From assembly GCA_050084515.1 (NCBI GenBank), contig CM114274.1, positions 10,106,001 to 10,170,000 of the forward strand: a stretch of DNA of 64,000 nucleotides, written 5' to 3'. The notes beneath the pieces are model-generated. The model searched no databases and was not told the DNA's origin. It saw nothing but the letters and a program-made list of their open reading frames with translations. The DNA is from Blasia pusilla (taxonomy: Eukaryota; Marchantiophyta; Marchantiopsida; Blasiales). Both the position numbers and the translations under genes were made by a program. Every line of letters starts with the position of its first letter. Position 1 is the first letter of the stretch. Shown here one piece after another: positions 46,466-57,220 of the stretch.

Positions 46466-47248
46466 TTGTTGATCTTTGCTCTCCGATGTGAACTCCTCCT
46501 TGTTGGCTCAACAATGTTGTCAAAGTTCGGAGAAGATCCTCGGACTCCCATTGATGAAGTACTCCCAAAAGTAGTCATCTTGATCGACTCCAACTTGCAA
46601 ACACAAACTCGCCTCAAAGAGCCTTTCTTGAAGCACCATTTGTCGGCGGGCCTTTCTTCGAGCAAGGGCGGGCCTTCAGGCTGCGGTAGATACGGTCGAT
46701 GCAAGGTGAACTCTCTAACAAGTTCTCCTTTTTCAATACAAAATTATGATGTACACTCTCCATTCTCTCACGACAGGTATGACAAATGGAAGTGCCGAGG
46801 CGATCACTTCTTCGTAACATCGGACCCCAAAATTCCTAACTATAAAATCCCTATAGACTATTTTACGCTTGTACACGAGGAAGATAGCACAACTAGTGTT
46901 AAACCCTACTTGAGCAGGCCTATTAACATCCATGGATCACTATATAAGGACATACAAAGTACAATCCCATGTCCTTCCATATGTGACGATAGGAAGGATT
47001 ATCGGAGTTGGAGATTGCATGACCCGGTTCATGAACGCCTCCCCAAAGTGATAAACAAAATACCGAGTGAACCAGTGCCTATCTACAAAGAGTACCTTGA
47101 CATGGTATGGATTGAGGAAAGGAAAGTCGGGCACAACTCGTGCTCCGCCCCTATCCATGCTTGCCAGACATTCTCTACTCTCCTCAAGAATGGGTTTTGG
47201 CGGAGTTATTCTCCCAAGAGGGGTAATCCACTCTCATTGGGAAAGTAA
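46466..47248 (+). other. Open frame of 260 codons, unknown
   Basis: A continuous plus-strand frame lies between the two duplication copies. Composition looks protein-like in part (SIQNYDVHSPFSHDRYDKWK, VIPYKEYLDMVW-like stretches), but no domain, signal or membrane segment was recognised. Reading frames on the minus strand over the same bases are also partly open. It may be a passenger or a chance frame. Its upstream 90 bases overlap a palindrome-array flank. Confidence 0.25.
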
Positions 47249-47850
47249 CAAGCCAAAACATCCGCTATTTCAGTATGACTAAACTCCTCTAAGGTGACAA
47301 ACCTCTCATCTCCACACACACACACACACACACCCCACACTCTAGAAATCTCTCGAAGGTTAGACTATGGTCAAGTTACTCTCCCAAGAGGGGTGATCCA
47401 CTCTCATTGGAAGAGCAAGTAATCCCAAAGCCATACACTCAAGAGAGACGCGAGAGACTCAAGATGTGGAATAGAAGGTGATGAACCCTTGAAGGTCCCT
47501 CCTCTTTATATACTCATAAGGGATCCACAAGAGTACGAAATAGAACTTATCTTATCTTGTGCCACATGGCTTCCTCTCAAGGCTTAGCCAATCACATTTT
47601 GACACAAGTAGATTTCCTCTTATCTCTTCCAAAATATCCTCTTTTACCCACATGATATTTTCCAAATTACCCCAACTAACCTAGCCACCAACCAAGACTA
47701 CTTTTGCTTTTCATTAAAGCTACTACTTTACTTTTATAAAGTCATATTTTATTTATTACCTCCTTTTCCTAAAGTTGGGCCCGCATAAAAGAGGCACCAT
47801 AAAGAGGTTTAAACATAAGAATCTCCTTTTTCTAAGCCAATTTACTTAAT
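47207..47850. repeat. Non-coding, with a direct repeat and (CA)n
   Basis: TCTCCCAAGAGGGGTAATCC at 47211 and its near copy at 47379 are 168 bases apart, each followed by ACTCTCATTGG. A (CA)n run lies at 47313-47332. The rest is AT-rich; TTTATATACTC at about 47510 could be a TATA element but has no gene to serve. Confidence 0.6.
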
Positions 47851-47924
47851 ACTAATGAAACTCTATCTAACACTTAATGACGAAGGAGTTTACACATTGG
47901 TTGATTTTACTATACGACAACGGT

Positions 47925-48080
47925 TTGATTTGGGCCAAAAACTAGTTAAATCTATGTTCAATCAAACAAGTCGTCGGAGTCCGACGAGTTGCAATCTTAA
48001 AAAAGCATCCGAAAAAGCATGCAGTCCAGCAACCCGTCGGAGTCCGACGAGTTGCAATCTTAAAAAAACATCCGAAAAAT
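47925..48080. repeat. Palindrome array C (2 units) with shared flank
   Basis: The flank ACTAGTTAAATCTATGTTC plus a palindrome unit is repeated at 51823 in the same orientation, and inverted at 51530-51600. A second unit follows, each trailed by TTGCAATCTTAAAAAA. Confidence 0.85.
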
Positions 48081-48081
48081 T

Positions 48082-49700
48082 CTTGGGGGGGAATTGCGAC
48101 GTATTGACTCGCCCGTTGCGCTCTAGATACGGGCATGCTGGTCTTCTACACTCCAAGGCTCCAACGCATTGGCGGCGGGGAGACAATCAAGGACCATCGG
48201 GATGGAAACTGGTCTGTTGAAGCTTTGCACCATCGATAACAATCAAACTTTTCTGTCCATACCCTTCAGCGTCCTCCATCCTTCTTTTGGCGGGAGCGGC
48301 AAGTGGAGGCAACTCAAAAATGCAATTACCATAAATGCGTGGCGGCTAAATCGACAAGAATGTGCTTGAACATTTTCAAGGGTAGAGGCGAAAGCAAACT
48401 ATTGCACGATACTACGCCAAGAGGAACAAGTAGGCGGACACTGAGGGCCCGATTGGTGTCGAGCGGATCATGAGGTTGATAACATCGGAATCTCTTCAAG
48501 AAGAACAACATTGTTCTGAAAGTGTGCGGTTGGAGTCGGCCGGATCTGCAGAGCTTGGGTTGCAAGCGAGAGCTCGAGCACTAGGAAATTCTAGACCGTC
48601 TACTTGGGAAACAGACGAGTCGAGGGGCGGGCCGTAAACTCTGTATTGACCATTTGCTCTGGTAGGAGATTCCATACTTTACGATGCAGGAGTCACCGGC
48701 TGGACCGTCTCACCTATTATGTCTTCCGTACCTTCCACCATAACATCTTTGGATACAAAGATGGTTCCAATTGAAGAAGAAATCGAGCAGACAGAAAATT
48801 TTCATCCACCGCTCACGAAAGACTCACGAGCTTGGGGTCGGATGATTTCGATTGAGGAAGGGCCGCCGGATAGCGCCACAAGTGAGCTTAACATAATTAT
48901 CCATTCCAAGAAGATTCCCTCTGGGAGAGGCGAGATGAGAATGAGAATGAGAATGAGAATATTTAATTTATAGTGAATAGGAAAAGATACTCTGACAGAT
49001 TTTCTTGACAAGATGAATTCGGTGGGTGATATTATCGACACAATGGATCAATTCTATAACACATTCAATTCTGTTGCAATATGTTGCGGATTTGGGAAAG
49101 TAGGTTGCATCACACTTGGAACTGTCGGAGCCCTGGTAACTCAAAAATTACTCGAAGCTAACGAAGCACGCAGCAACCCGTCGGCATCGGACGGGTTGCA
49201 CGCTTCGCTAAACATTGTTGAAGCGAGCAACCCGTCGCTCTCCGGCGAGTTTTTGGGATACCGCTCCTTCTTGCTTGAAGATGCCGGAGGCGCAAACCGA
49301 CCCGTCATTCGCGGCGAGTTCGCGGGTGCCTTGCCTTTTAGCCCAAAGACGGCGAGGCGTGCAACCGTCGCCGCCCAACGGGTTGCGCGAGGGCCTCGCC
49401 TTGTGGTGTTACCCGGCTGTTTCGGCGACTTGCAGGGAAGCCATCATTCCTAACCCTTGATGAGGGAAGCGTGCAACCCAACAGTCTCGACGGATTGCCC
49501 AAAATACGCCCCGTTTTAAAATCCCAAACACTGCAGAGGCGGCGCAACATGTCGGTCTCGACGGGTTGCGCGGGTACCTCGCGTTGTTTTCGAAACGACG
49601 GAGGCTCTCAACCCGTCGGTCTCGGCGGGTTGCTCGCGCGCGTGGCGGCATACCAGGAGATGGCGGGCGCGCAACATGTCGGTCTCCGGCGGGTTGCGCG
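48082..49700. repeat. Large direct duplication, copy 2
   Basis: The partner of 44780-46350. It lacks the MULE catalytic and SWIM parts and joins the rightmost, longest palindrome array. Confidence 0.9.
48936..48961. repeat. (GAGAAT)n microsatellite, second copy
   Basis: Four hexamer units; the duplicate of 45627-45657. Confidence 0.9.
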
Positions 49701-49885
49701 GTACCTCGCGTTTTTCGAAGACGGCGGAGGCGATCAACCCGTCGGTCTCGGCGGGTTGCTTTCGCGCGCGTGGCGGCGTACCAGGATGGCGAGCGCACAA
49801 CTGTCGGACTCCGGCGGGTTGCGATTTTTCACGTCCGGACTTCCATAACATCCAACGCGTCGCCGTCGAAGGACGACTTGGTGAT
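49165..49885. repeat. Palindrome array D (about 12 units)
   Basis: Units near 49168, 49228, 49296, 49362, 49405, 49473, 49540, 49600, 49670, 49730, 49795 and 49852: period close to 62 bases, core about 28 bases. The first six correspond to array B through the duplication. The last unit ends about 20 bases before the TATA box at 49900. Confidence 0.9.
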
Positions 49886-49899
49886 AGCGGCTAGAAAAG

Positions 49900-49908
49900 T
49901 ATAAATAG
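49900..49908 (+). promoter_or_regulatory. TATA box before the N4/N6 methyltransferase-like gene
   Basis: TATAAATAG is a near-ideal plant TATA box. A CT-rich leader (TCACTCTCACTCTCTCAGC near 49954-49972) follows and the first ATG is at 49983, 75 bases downstream of the box. Confidence 0.6.
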
Positions 49909-51344
49909 GGCAGAAATCGCTCATTTCTGGTTTCTCATTTCGTGATCTTCATTCCTCACTCTCACTCTCTCAGCTCCGCCTAATGGATCTGAAGGGCATT
50001 TCGGCGACACATCGCGAGGCAATAGGAGGAAGCGAGGCGAGGCAGTTCGACCGGCGATATCGGGGCGATTTGAGCTAACCATCAAGGCGAGGCGAGCTCC
50101 CATCTTGACATCGACAAAGCGACTGATCAAGGGATTTGTCGTGGACATAGGTGGAGGCATTTCGGGCAAAAATGACGAGGAAAAAACACAAGCCAACAAG
50201 TCCGGAGCTTCACTCCCAAGTCCATTAGGACTCTGCGTCGGCTTCTCCAAGGCCTCGTTCGGCGAATGAAATTAGGCGGCAGGAAATCGAGGAGCGGGAA
50301 AGGGAAGCGGAGATGCACAACCAAGTGCTACAAGTAGAGGCGTGTTCAGGAGGCGCTAGATAAGCGAGCGAAGAGGCCGGGCGTCGCAGGCCTTGAAGAA
50401 AAGGATCAGAGGCGAAAAGAGAGAAAAAAGCGTCTGGGCGTCGGTGAGAGGCGAAATTGGCTAAAGCGGGGGAAAAAGCGATAGCCATTGAAAATAGCCA
50501 GCCCGTCCAACCGCAAGTGTTGAGATGCGGGAAATGTCCCCACGAAGTCGGGGACACAATCAACATAGTGGAAACAACACCGATTCAAATCGATGACAGC
50601 GAGGTCATGAGGACCGCCAGCGTGGAGATGGTGGACATGGCGAAGAAGCGGAGAGCGGTCATTTCGACTCAAGCCCGGAGGACATCGACCTCTATCGGAT
50701 CGGCGAGTTCCCGGTTTGCCACCCTTGTCTCGGACAAGTTAGGTGGTCAAGAAACCGACCCCATTTTGGCGGGTAAGAGAGGTTAGGTTTTTTAATTATG
50801 TGAATTGCAATTCATTGGGATTTCGATGTAACTTATTCCTCTTGTTCGGTTCGGCGGGTGGTAAAGCGAGATGGCACTCATGGAGGCCTAGCGCCCGAGG
50901 ATTCCACTATGCCAGTGAGGACAATGGAATACGTCCGCAAATCTGACATCCGCGAGGACATCAAAGCTAAAACAATCGGCGCGACAAAGATCCCTCGTGG
51001 ACAACTTTCCTCCCTTCTATGTTCACCTTACGGACGAGCATGGAACCCAAGCTCTGGATTTACAGGAGGAGGACTTGGAAAAGCTCGACACATTCCGGAG
51101 GATGCGAGACCAGGACTTCGAGAAGGCAAGTTGAGGCACGGAATTGATTGGATGAGGAATCGCATTTCTTCATCTGGGGATGGAAATCACGGAGTTCATG
51201 GCGTGGACCAAGTTTGCGGAGGGCGCCCAACTCATTGAAGGCACATTTCTGCGTGAAGGCGGTGGTCCTTCATCCATACCCTCATCACATGGCGACGGTG
51301 GAGATGGCAATGCATGCCATGAATACGTGAGTATCTTTAACTTT

Positions 51345-52050
51345 CGCAACTTTCGTCGGACTCCGGCGAGTTGCGAAAATTGATGAATGGGTTAGGTTTG
51401 TTTAGGCTAAAGCAACTCTTCGGACTCCGGCGGGTTGCTAGACCGCACGCTTTTCGGATGTTTTTAAGATGGCAACTCGTCGGACTCGGACGGGGTTCCG
51501 GAGGCGCACGCTTTTCGGATGTTTTAAGATTGCAACTTTCGTCGGACTCGGCGACTTGTTTGATGGAACATAGATTTAACTAGTTTTGCCCCAAAGCAAA
51601 CCGTCGGAGTCCGGCGGGTTGCTCATTTAAAGCCGCCTCGAGGATGTTTTTGAAGAATGCAACTCGTCGGACTCGGCGAAAGTTGTTATTGGTTCATTTT
51701 ACCAGGTTTAGAAGGTTTTGCCCCAAAGCAACCCGTCGAGTCCGACGGGTTGCTTACCTCAAGCTATTTTTGGCGAAAGCAACCCGTCGGACTCCAGCGG
51801 TTTGCTTTGGGCCAAAAACTAGTTAAATCTATGTTCAATCAAACAAGTCGTCGGAGTCCGGCGAGTTGCAATCTTAAAAAACATCCGAAAAAGCGTGATC
51901 CAAACAACCGTCGGAGTCCAATCTTAAAGTTGCTTACTGGCATTAGCAAATCTGAATGCAACCCGTCGGACTCCGGCGGGTTGCATCATTTAGCTTGTTG
52001 CTAGAATCCGACCCTGGTACATGGCGACCCGTGAGTCCGGCGGGTTGCGA
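51345..52050. repeat. Palindrome array E (12 units) in a probable intron
   Basis: Units near 51350, 51412, 51470, 51530, 51592, 51655, 51724, 51777, 51843, 51900, 51955 and 52020, spacing 53-69 bases. The best units have GCAACCCGTCGG and CCGGCGGGTTGC arms around 3-5 bases. The array starts about 20 bases after a GTGAGT donor. Confidence 0.9.
51510..51897. repeat. Inverted repeat with about 95-bp arms
   Basis: The left arm 51510-51602 (GATGTTTTAAGATTGCAAC, AACATAGATTTAACTAG) is the imperfect reverse complement of 51801-51897 (CTAGTTAAATCTATGTTC, GTTGCAATCTTAAAAAACATC). The loop of about 200 bases holds further palindrome units. Confidence 0.85.
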
Positions 52051-53729
52051 GGAACCCATGTAATTTTCTGGCGGGTTGAGTTTGGATGTGCGGGATTGTA
52101 TCGGAGGGAATGTCACCCACCATTGGATCGGCTGCGATCGGGTGAGGAAGGTGCTTACGACGCACCGGGAGAGTGAGGGGTTCTTGGGCGTGCCCTCGTC
52201 AATCAGATGCTTGCAAAGGGTGCTTAGATTAAGAAGAAAACTTGGGCAAACGAGTTTATTTCTCAAGATGCAAGCGTAACCATCCTTTCTTTGGTCGAAG
52301 ATCTGAGGCCATGAAGAAAAGCGCCTGGACCGAGTGGAGCGGAGGAGAAGGTATCTGCGTCTGGCGCCAAATTCATCAAGCTCTTTGTATCTCTTGCAGC
52401 GAAATACCACGGCGAGCAAGATGCAGCGATACATCAGCATTCTCAATCCCGAACTTGGTCGGAGTTCTACAAGGAGCTCAAGGCGATTATCAAGCGTCAG
52501 CGGAAGAGGGATGAAGATCCGCATGGTCGGATTGGGGAGAAAGAGTCGCTGGATCGCGTGCATCGTTTTGCGTTATCCGGGATTGGCGAGTTCAGGAGGA
52601 TACGACTGATGAAAATGAGTCTCGAGGGCTCAGAGGCCCAGAAGAGGGCGGCACACCATCCTCTTGGTGTGTCCGATCTAGTGATCTTGCATTGGCTACG
52701 CGAATGGTCGTTCTGGGACGCGTTGCGGGTAATCGGGAAGTCCGTGGTGGAGGGTCTGCAAGCGGAGCTCAGAAGATTAGAGCCCATTCGCGGAAGCAAA
52801 CCTTGAAAGTTCTAGAGATTACGAGGTTTGGCTCGGCGACATCGGGACAAGCCAACCAGAACCCAGGATTCAAGACCATGTTCAAGGTTTGCGTCCTCCC
52901 TCGAGCGAGCTTGGCGAAGAAGTAGAGGGTAACAAAGCGGGATCAGCGAAGAAGAAGCGAGATCTCTGAGCGGCGGCGAATCTTGTTCGACTAAAAGCGC
53001 CCAACGGATGGTATTCGGTACCTCGTCGGTGTAAGAACGCAGTGCGTGGGAAAATTACGGTAGCCTTGAAATTGTGGGAAGCCGGCGGATGCGAAGACAT
53101 TCTCCATATGCAGCGTGGAGATGGGGCGGCGACATGTCCGATTGGGAGGTGGATAATTGCCCCATTTGGCTCGACTTCGCGACCCTAAAGACATCACGGA
53201 TAAGGACTTACGAGTGCTTCATGATCGATGGCCTCAAGACAAGACGACATCCCCAATTTCGTCGGCTGAAGACTTCTTCGGAGGAGATCGGAAGAAGCAG
53301 GCCACGAGGCAGTTGAGTTGGCTTCAAGGTCGGACAGCCAAAGACAAATCCACAATGGTCTCAAAGGCAAAGCGAGGGGAGGAAAAATTCAGGAGAGCTT
53401 CCCAAAGAGAGCCTGAAGATGAGAGGCCAGAGGCGGAATCGTCGAGACAGCGAGGGAGAGAGGGTCGGACCAGGTCTCGGCAAAGAAAACGCCACGAGAA
53501 TCCGAGGTCATAGAAACCCCGACAAGCCGTCCCGGACTAGGGAGAAGCGGAGCGAGAGGTGCCGGGTTGTCCCAAGGAGAATACAACCCATCATCCTTGG
53601 GAAGACGGACAAACAACAACCGGACAAGCGTCCTCCTTGATTCACCTCTTTCTTTGGATGAGTGAACGACTTGATTCTCAAGGGTAAACAAGCGCCATCG
53701 AAAAATTGACAACGGCGGGGCGGAAGCTC

Positions 53730-55087
53730 CAACGAAGCGGGCACGCTGCTGGGCGGTGAATGGAGTGGTGGAAGAGGTTGCGGTGGATCTCTTGATCGCC
53801 GATCTGCCCTCGGGTTTGCGACTTTGGGCGAAAATCCGGCGGACGAGTTACTGAGTGGAATCCGCGCTCACTTATGACCAAATTGCACTTTTGTTCTCCT
53901 TTGCAGGCGCCTTCGAGTGCGGGGGCTGCTTCTTGGTGTTGGGAGGAGCGAGGGCGAGCTCTTCAACCTCGGTCGTCAAGAGGTCGCTAAAGTGGAGGGC
54001 GGCACTGTCGTGGATCATCAAAAAGCAGTACCCCTCCGATCGACGAGTCGATTCGGGTAAGGCTCAATTCCTGTACAATAATTTCAATTATCTTATAATG
54101 ATGTGTAGAATGAGAGTCAATCTGGGTTTTTTTTGTCCGTGAGCAACCCGTCGTCCTCTAAGCCCATGCTCTAAGCCCGAGCATGGGCTTAGAGCAGCCC
54201 ATGCTTGGCTGAGAGCAACCCGTCGGTTTCCGACGGGTTGCATCTTTCCCACATACCAGGGAAAACCGCGGTGTACTTGCAACCCGTCGGAACCCGAAGG
54301 GTTGCAGTTGATTTTGGTTTTTGGATGCAACCCGTCTGATAGCGATGGGTTGCTATCAGACGGGTTGCTCTAAGGCGAGCATGGGCTGGTCTAGGCGAGC
54401 AACCCGTCGCCTTCCGGCGGGTTGCATCCAAAACCAAAATCAATGGGAAAACCCAAAAGCGGCGGGTTCGGCGAGGTTGGTCGGGACAAAACAACCCATC
54501 GGACTCCGACACGTTGATCCAAAGTCGATTATTGAAAATCTTCTCAAAGCGACTTCTTTAGTTTCGACATTGTTTCGTCTTTGATTTCTGAGATGGACCA
54601 CTCCCTCGTCTCTTTGCCCGTTCGGCCCGAGCACAATTTCAGGTGTTCAAGATCCAGGATCTGTGGATCCATGCTCGATGGGTACAGACTTAGATAGTTT
54701 GTACAATTCCCCAGGGATTTACATGCAAGACAATACCCCACTTTTGGGGAGGAAGGAAAAGTCGCCACCCACGATGCAAACGCTCATCGGGCTCTGCTCA
54801 AGGCCGGGTGACTTGGTGTTCGACTTAGTGGGCCTTTCAAGGCGAGTATCGAGGCGCTGGCGAGTGGCGGGAACATTCTACGCCTCGAGGAAGGCAAGAA
54901 GCTGTTTGACCTTTGCAAGGAGGCAAAGGCAGAATCTGAAAGGCTCGTTGGGCGTACAACTCTCCACGGCGAGAGCTCGGTTCGAGCCACCTTTGGTAGT
55001 GACTCCATCGTCACTTCCAACGATTCCCAAAATCGGGAGGGCAAGGCGAAAGTGATTTTGCAAGAGCTCTCGGGCGATGACGAGTGA
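53730..55087 (+). pseudogene. Beta-class DNA methyltransferase core
   Basis: Order of motifs fits the beta class (N4-cytosine/N6-adenine, catalytic motif before SAM motif). VDLLIADLPSGLRL at 53786-53827 corresponds to the catalytic DPPY stretch, here D-L-P-S at 53801-53812. FECGGCFLVLGGA (53911-53952) matches the following PGG-x-L-x-V strand, then SWIIKKQYPSDRRVDSG. After a probable intron, GRKEKSPPTMQTLIGLCS and RPGDLVFDLVGLS (about 54747-54835) match HPTQKP-type motif X and motif I. A one-base shift leads to KASIEALASGGNILRLE and KKLFDLCKEAKAESERLV, ending at TGA 55085-55087. The degenerate catalytic motif, an in-frame TGA near 53850 and the frameshift mean no activity. Confidence 0.65.
54140..54510. 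repeat. Palindrome array F with nested hairpins
   Basis: Six palindrome units lie in the 54057-54642 gap. Perfect longer hairpins are CTCTAAGCCCATGCTC (54156-54171) with its complement at 54179-54194, and GCAACCCGTCTGATAGC (54327-54343) with its complement at 54352-54368. An outer inverted repeat (GATTTTGG ... TTGGATGC near 54309-54328 against 54424-54446) encloses the second one. Confidence 0.9.
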
Positions 55088-55139
55088 GTTCAAAGAACTC
55101 AACGACCGGCTTGACTGCAACGTTTGGAGTAGGGAGTTT

Positions 55140-56090
55140 TTGATAATTTGGCAAAGATTTCATAGAATAGATCAAATGTACAATTCAAGCTTTTTTGGAT
55201 GATATAAGCGAAGATTTTTCGATCGATGGTGGTGCTTGTAAATGTTTGCTGATCATTTTGTCTTTCCGAATGTGATCGTCTATGTACTCACGCTCTTCTA
55301 CTTTGCAACCCGTCGGATTTCTCCCTTGCAATTTTCACTTTATGATCACTTTGCAACGGATTTCTCCGTCCGGATTTCTCCTCCTTGCAACTTTTTCGCT
55401 TTTTGACCATGGACCCTTTTTACCACCTCCGGGCAACTTCTGTGTCGGTTGCCATAGTACGGTGTTAATCTTGGAGTTGTCTAATCGGACCGGATCGACA
55501 TTCCTTTAGTGCATCATGATCTTTCGGATCGGCGACATTCTGGCGGGCTTCTTCCTTGGCACCTTCCCTCAACTCGTAAAAGGAATATGTTTTGGACTTG
55601 TGGCTTCTTTTCTTCTCTCGGGCGTGTTGGATTCCTTCATTTAGGCAACCTCTGCGGTTGCCATAGTACTATGTGCGGGGCGGCTTCTTGGCGAGTCCAA
55701 TATTGATCTTGGATGGGTGTCACATTGCGAGGCGTACAAGGTATCTTCTAAAAATCGAGGAGGCGGTGGGACTCGAGGCCTTAGGTTACATGGGACCATT
55801 TACGGTGTACCTGGGAAATTTAGGGGGCCAAGGCTCTCGTGGTCGCCAACAAATACCAAAGATCCCCGTCTACAATCGGCGGGAGGGCCACTTGAATGTT
55901 TAGGACATTCCTTTGATGTCTCCTTTTGCATCGAAAGGAGAGTTAGGAGTAAATTTGTAGATGACTCTCTTCTATGATTTTGAATTTGAAGAAATCATAG
56001 ACTAGGTGAAATGTACATTTCGAGGTTTTCGGAGGTAATAAAGGGCGAGATTTTTTCAACCCATAATGGTGTTTGTAAAAGTTTTTGGAA
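55140..56090. repeat. Non-coding flank with diverged internal duplications
   Basis: The AAATGTACA / TTTTCGG..GATG / GGTGNTTGTAAA order near 55175-55245 recurs near 56008-56085. GGTTGCCATAGTAC occurs at 55449 and 55657. Degenerate palindrome words (TTTGCAACCCGTCGGATTTC near 55303) end the palindrome-rich zone at about 55400. Confidence 0.5.
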
Positions 56091-57220
56091 TATGTTTTGG
56101 ACTTGTGGATTGTGTTCTTTTAGCTACTAAAATTACAATTGAACTAGTACCCAGGACACAACCCGTATGATGGTTGACTTTTGCTCTTTGCCCATGCAAG
56201 GATTTTTTTAACCATTTCGTGGAGCAACAAACCTCTCGGATTTCAAGCGGGCATCTCTTGGTTGATCATATGGGAGCAATGGTTGAGTGATCGGACTCTA
56301 TCCGGTGAGACCAATTTTTGGAGTCGGTGAAAGATCGCATTGTGGAGATGGCTTCTTGACTTTTGGCTGGTCTTTGTTCTCGTTCCCCTTCGATCATTGT
56401 TTCGATCCAAGCAGGGTTATCAAGTGAAGTTTATGCGTAGATAGGCTTCAATTTTCTTGTCTAAGATGTGCAAGATTCCTACTCAACTAGGCCAACAAAA
56501 TCGCTGAGATCTGATTGCCATTTGGATTCCTGAGTCTTTCATCATCTAATATAGTAATAGGTTTCCTAAATTAGCGAATCTGCGTTTATGTCTTGCTTGC
56601 CAATTTGGAAAACAAGCTGAATTTCCTTTTCAGCATCAGATATTGAAGTTGATCCACAATGGTTTGGAAGCATCACAACATAGCCTTAATGGTTTCCAAT
56701 ACTTTGGTGCTAGGTAGGTGGAAGAAAGAAAAATCTTTAAAAATTTTGACGTTTCTTATGGTGAGCTTTTCTACAAAATGGGTTGGGAGGGTGCATCTTC
56801 TCGGCTATGTTTGAAAGAACAGCCTTAGGATCGGTGCGAGTCTTTTTCACATTTCGATTCATGATAAAGTTGGTCTTGGAAGTAAATCATTCATTTTTGA
56901 AAGTTGGTTATGGGGCAATTTAGGGAGGCCATGATGAAAGCAACAATCCCTCCAAAGAGAGGTACCCATTTAAGGTGGTCCTCCAACAAAAATACCAAGG
57001 GCAATGCTTTTTGTTGGAAGTTATCAAGATTGAAGATTCGATTCGTGTTCGACGGTTTTATGATGTGGAGAGCTTGGAGTGGCGGAAACTGGAGTGCACT
57101 GAAGTTCATCCAGATCGGGTGAGAGGTTCTGTTGCTACTTGTATTGTGATCTCATGTGAAGGTATGGGCTTTCGAGTGTGTGAAGCGTTGATTTCTCGTG
57201 CATGATGTTCGTGGCTTGTG
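56091..57220 (+). other. Intergenic, one coding-looking fragment
   Basis: At about 56990-57120 a plus frame reads IEDSIRVRRFYDVESLEWRK then LECTEVHPDR, which resembles a beta-propeller repeat as in plant F-box/kelch proteins. It is short, isolated and uncertain. Nothing else was recognised. Confidence 0.2.

Larger units (their letters stand above)
49983..55087 (+). pseudogene. N4/N6 DNA methyltransferase-like gene, broken
   Basis: Behind the TATA box a series of coding-looking stretches in shifting frames runs for 5.1 kb. N-terminal pieces: SANEIRRQEIEERE and VDMAKKRRAVISTQARRTST (to 50770, then GTAAGA). Middle pieces: DNFPPFYVHLTDEHGTQALD and MEITEFMAWTKFAEGAQLIE (to 51326, then GTGAGT), KFIKLFVSLAAKYHGEQDAA, SDLVILHWLREWSFWDALRV, and ARLRDPKDITDKDLRVLHDR. 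The C-terminus carries the methyltransferase-like core described separately. Two gaps, 51327 to about 52070 and 54057-54642, look like introns and are filled with palindromes. Frameshifts and stops show this copy is dead. Family of the N-terminal part is unknown. Confidence 0.6.

Noticed and set aside
49165-52050. CRISPR-like array (28-base palindromic repeat, about 33-base spacers)
   Set aside because: Repeats are too variable, no cas genes exist, and the DNA is a plant chromosome with introns. Recorded as interspersed palindromes.
51943-52563. Minus-strand open frame of 206 codons
   Set aside because: It overlaps plus-strand coding-looking sequence (KFIKLFVSLAAKYH and others) and palindrome units, and contains no recognisable domain; judged a shadow.
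53887-53907. Splice acceptor TTGTTCTCCTTTGCAG before GCGCC
   Set aside because: The methyltransferase core reads through this point in one frame (LLFSFAGAFECGGCFLV), so an intron end here is unlikely despite the good consensus.
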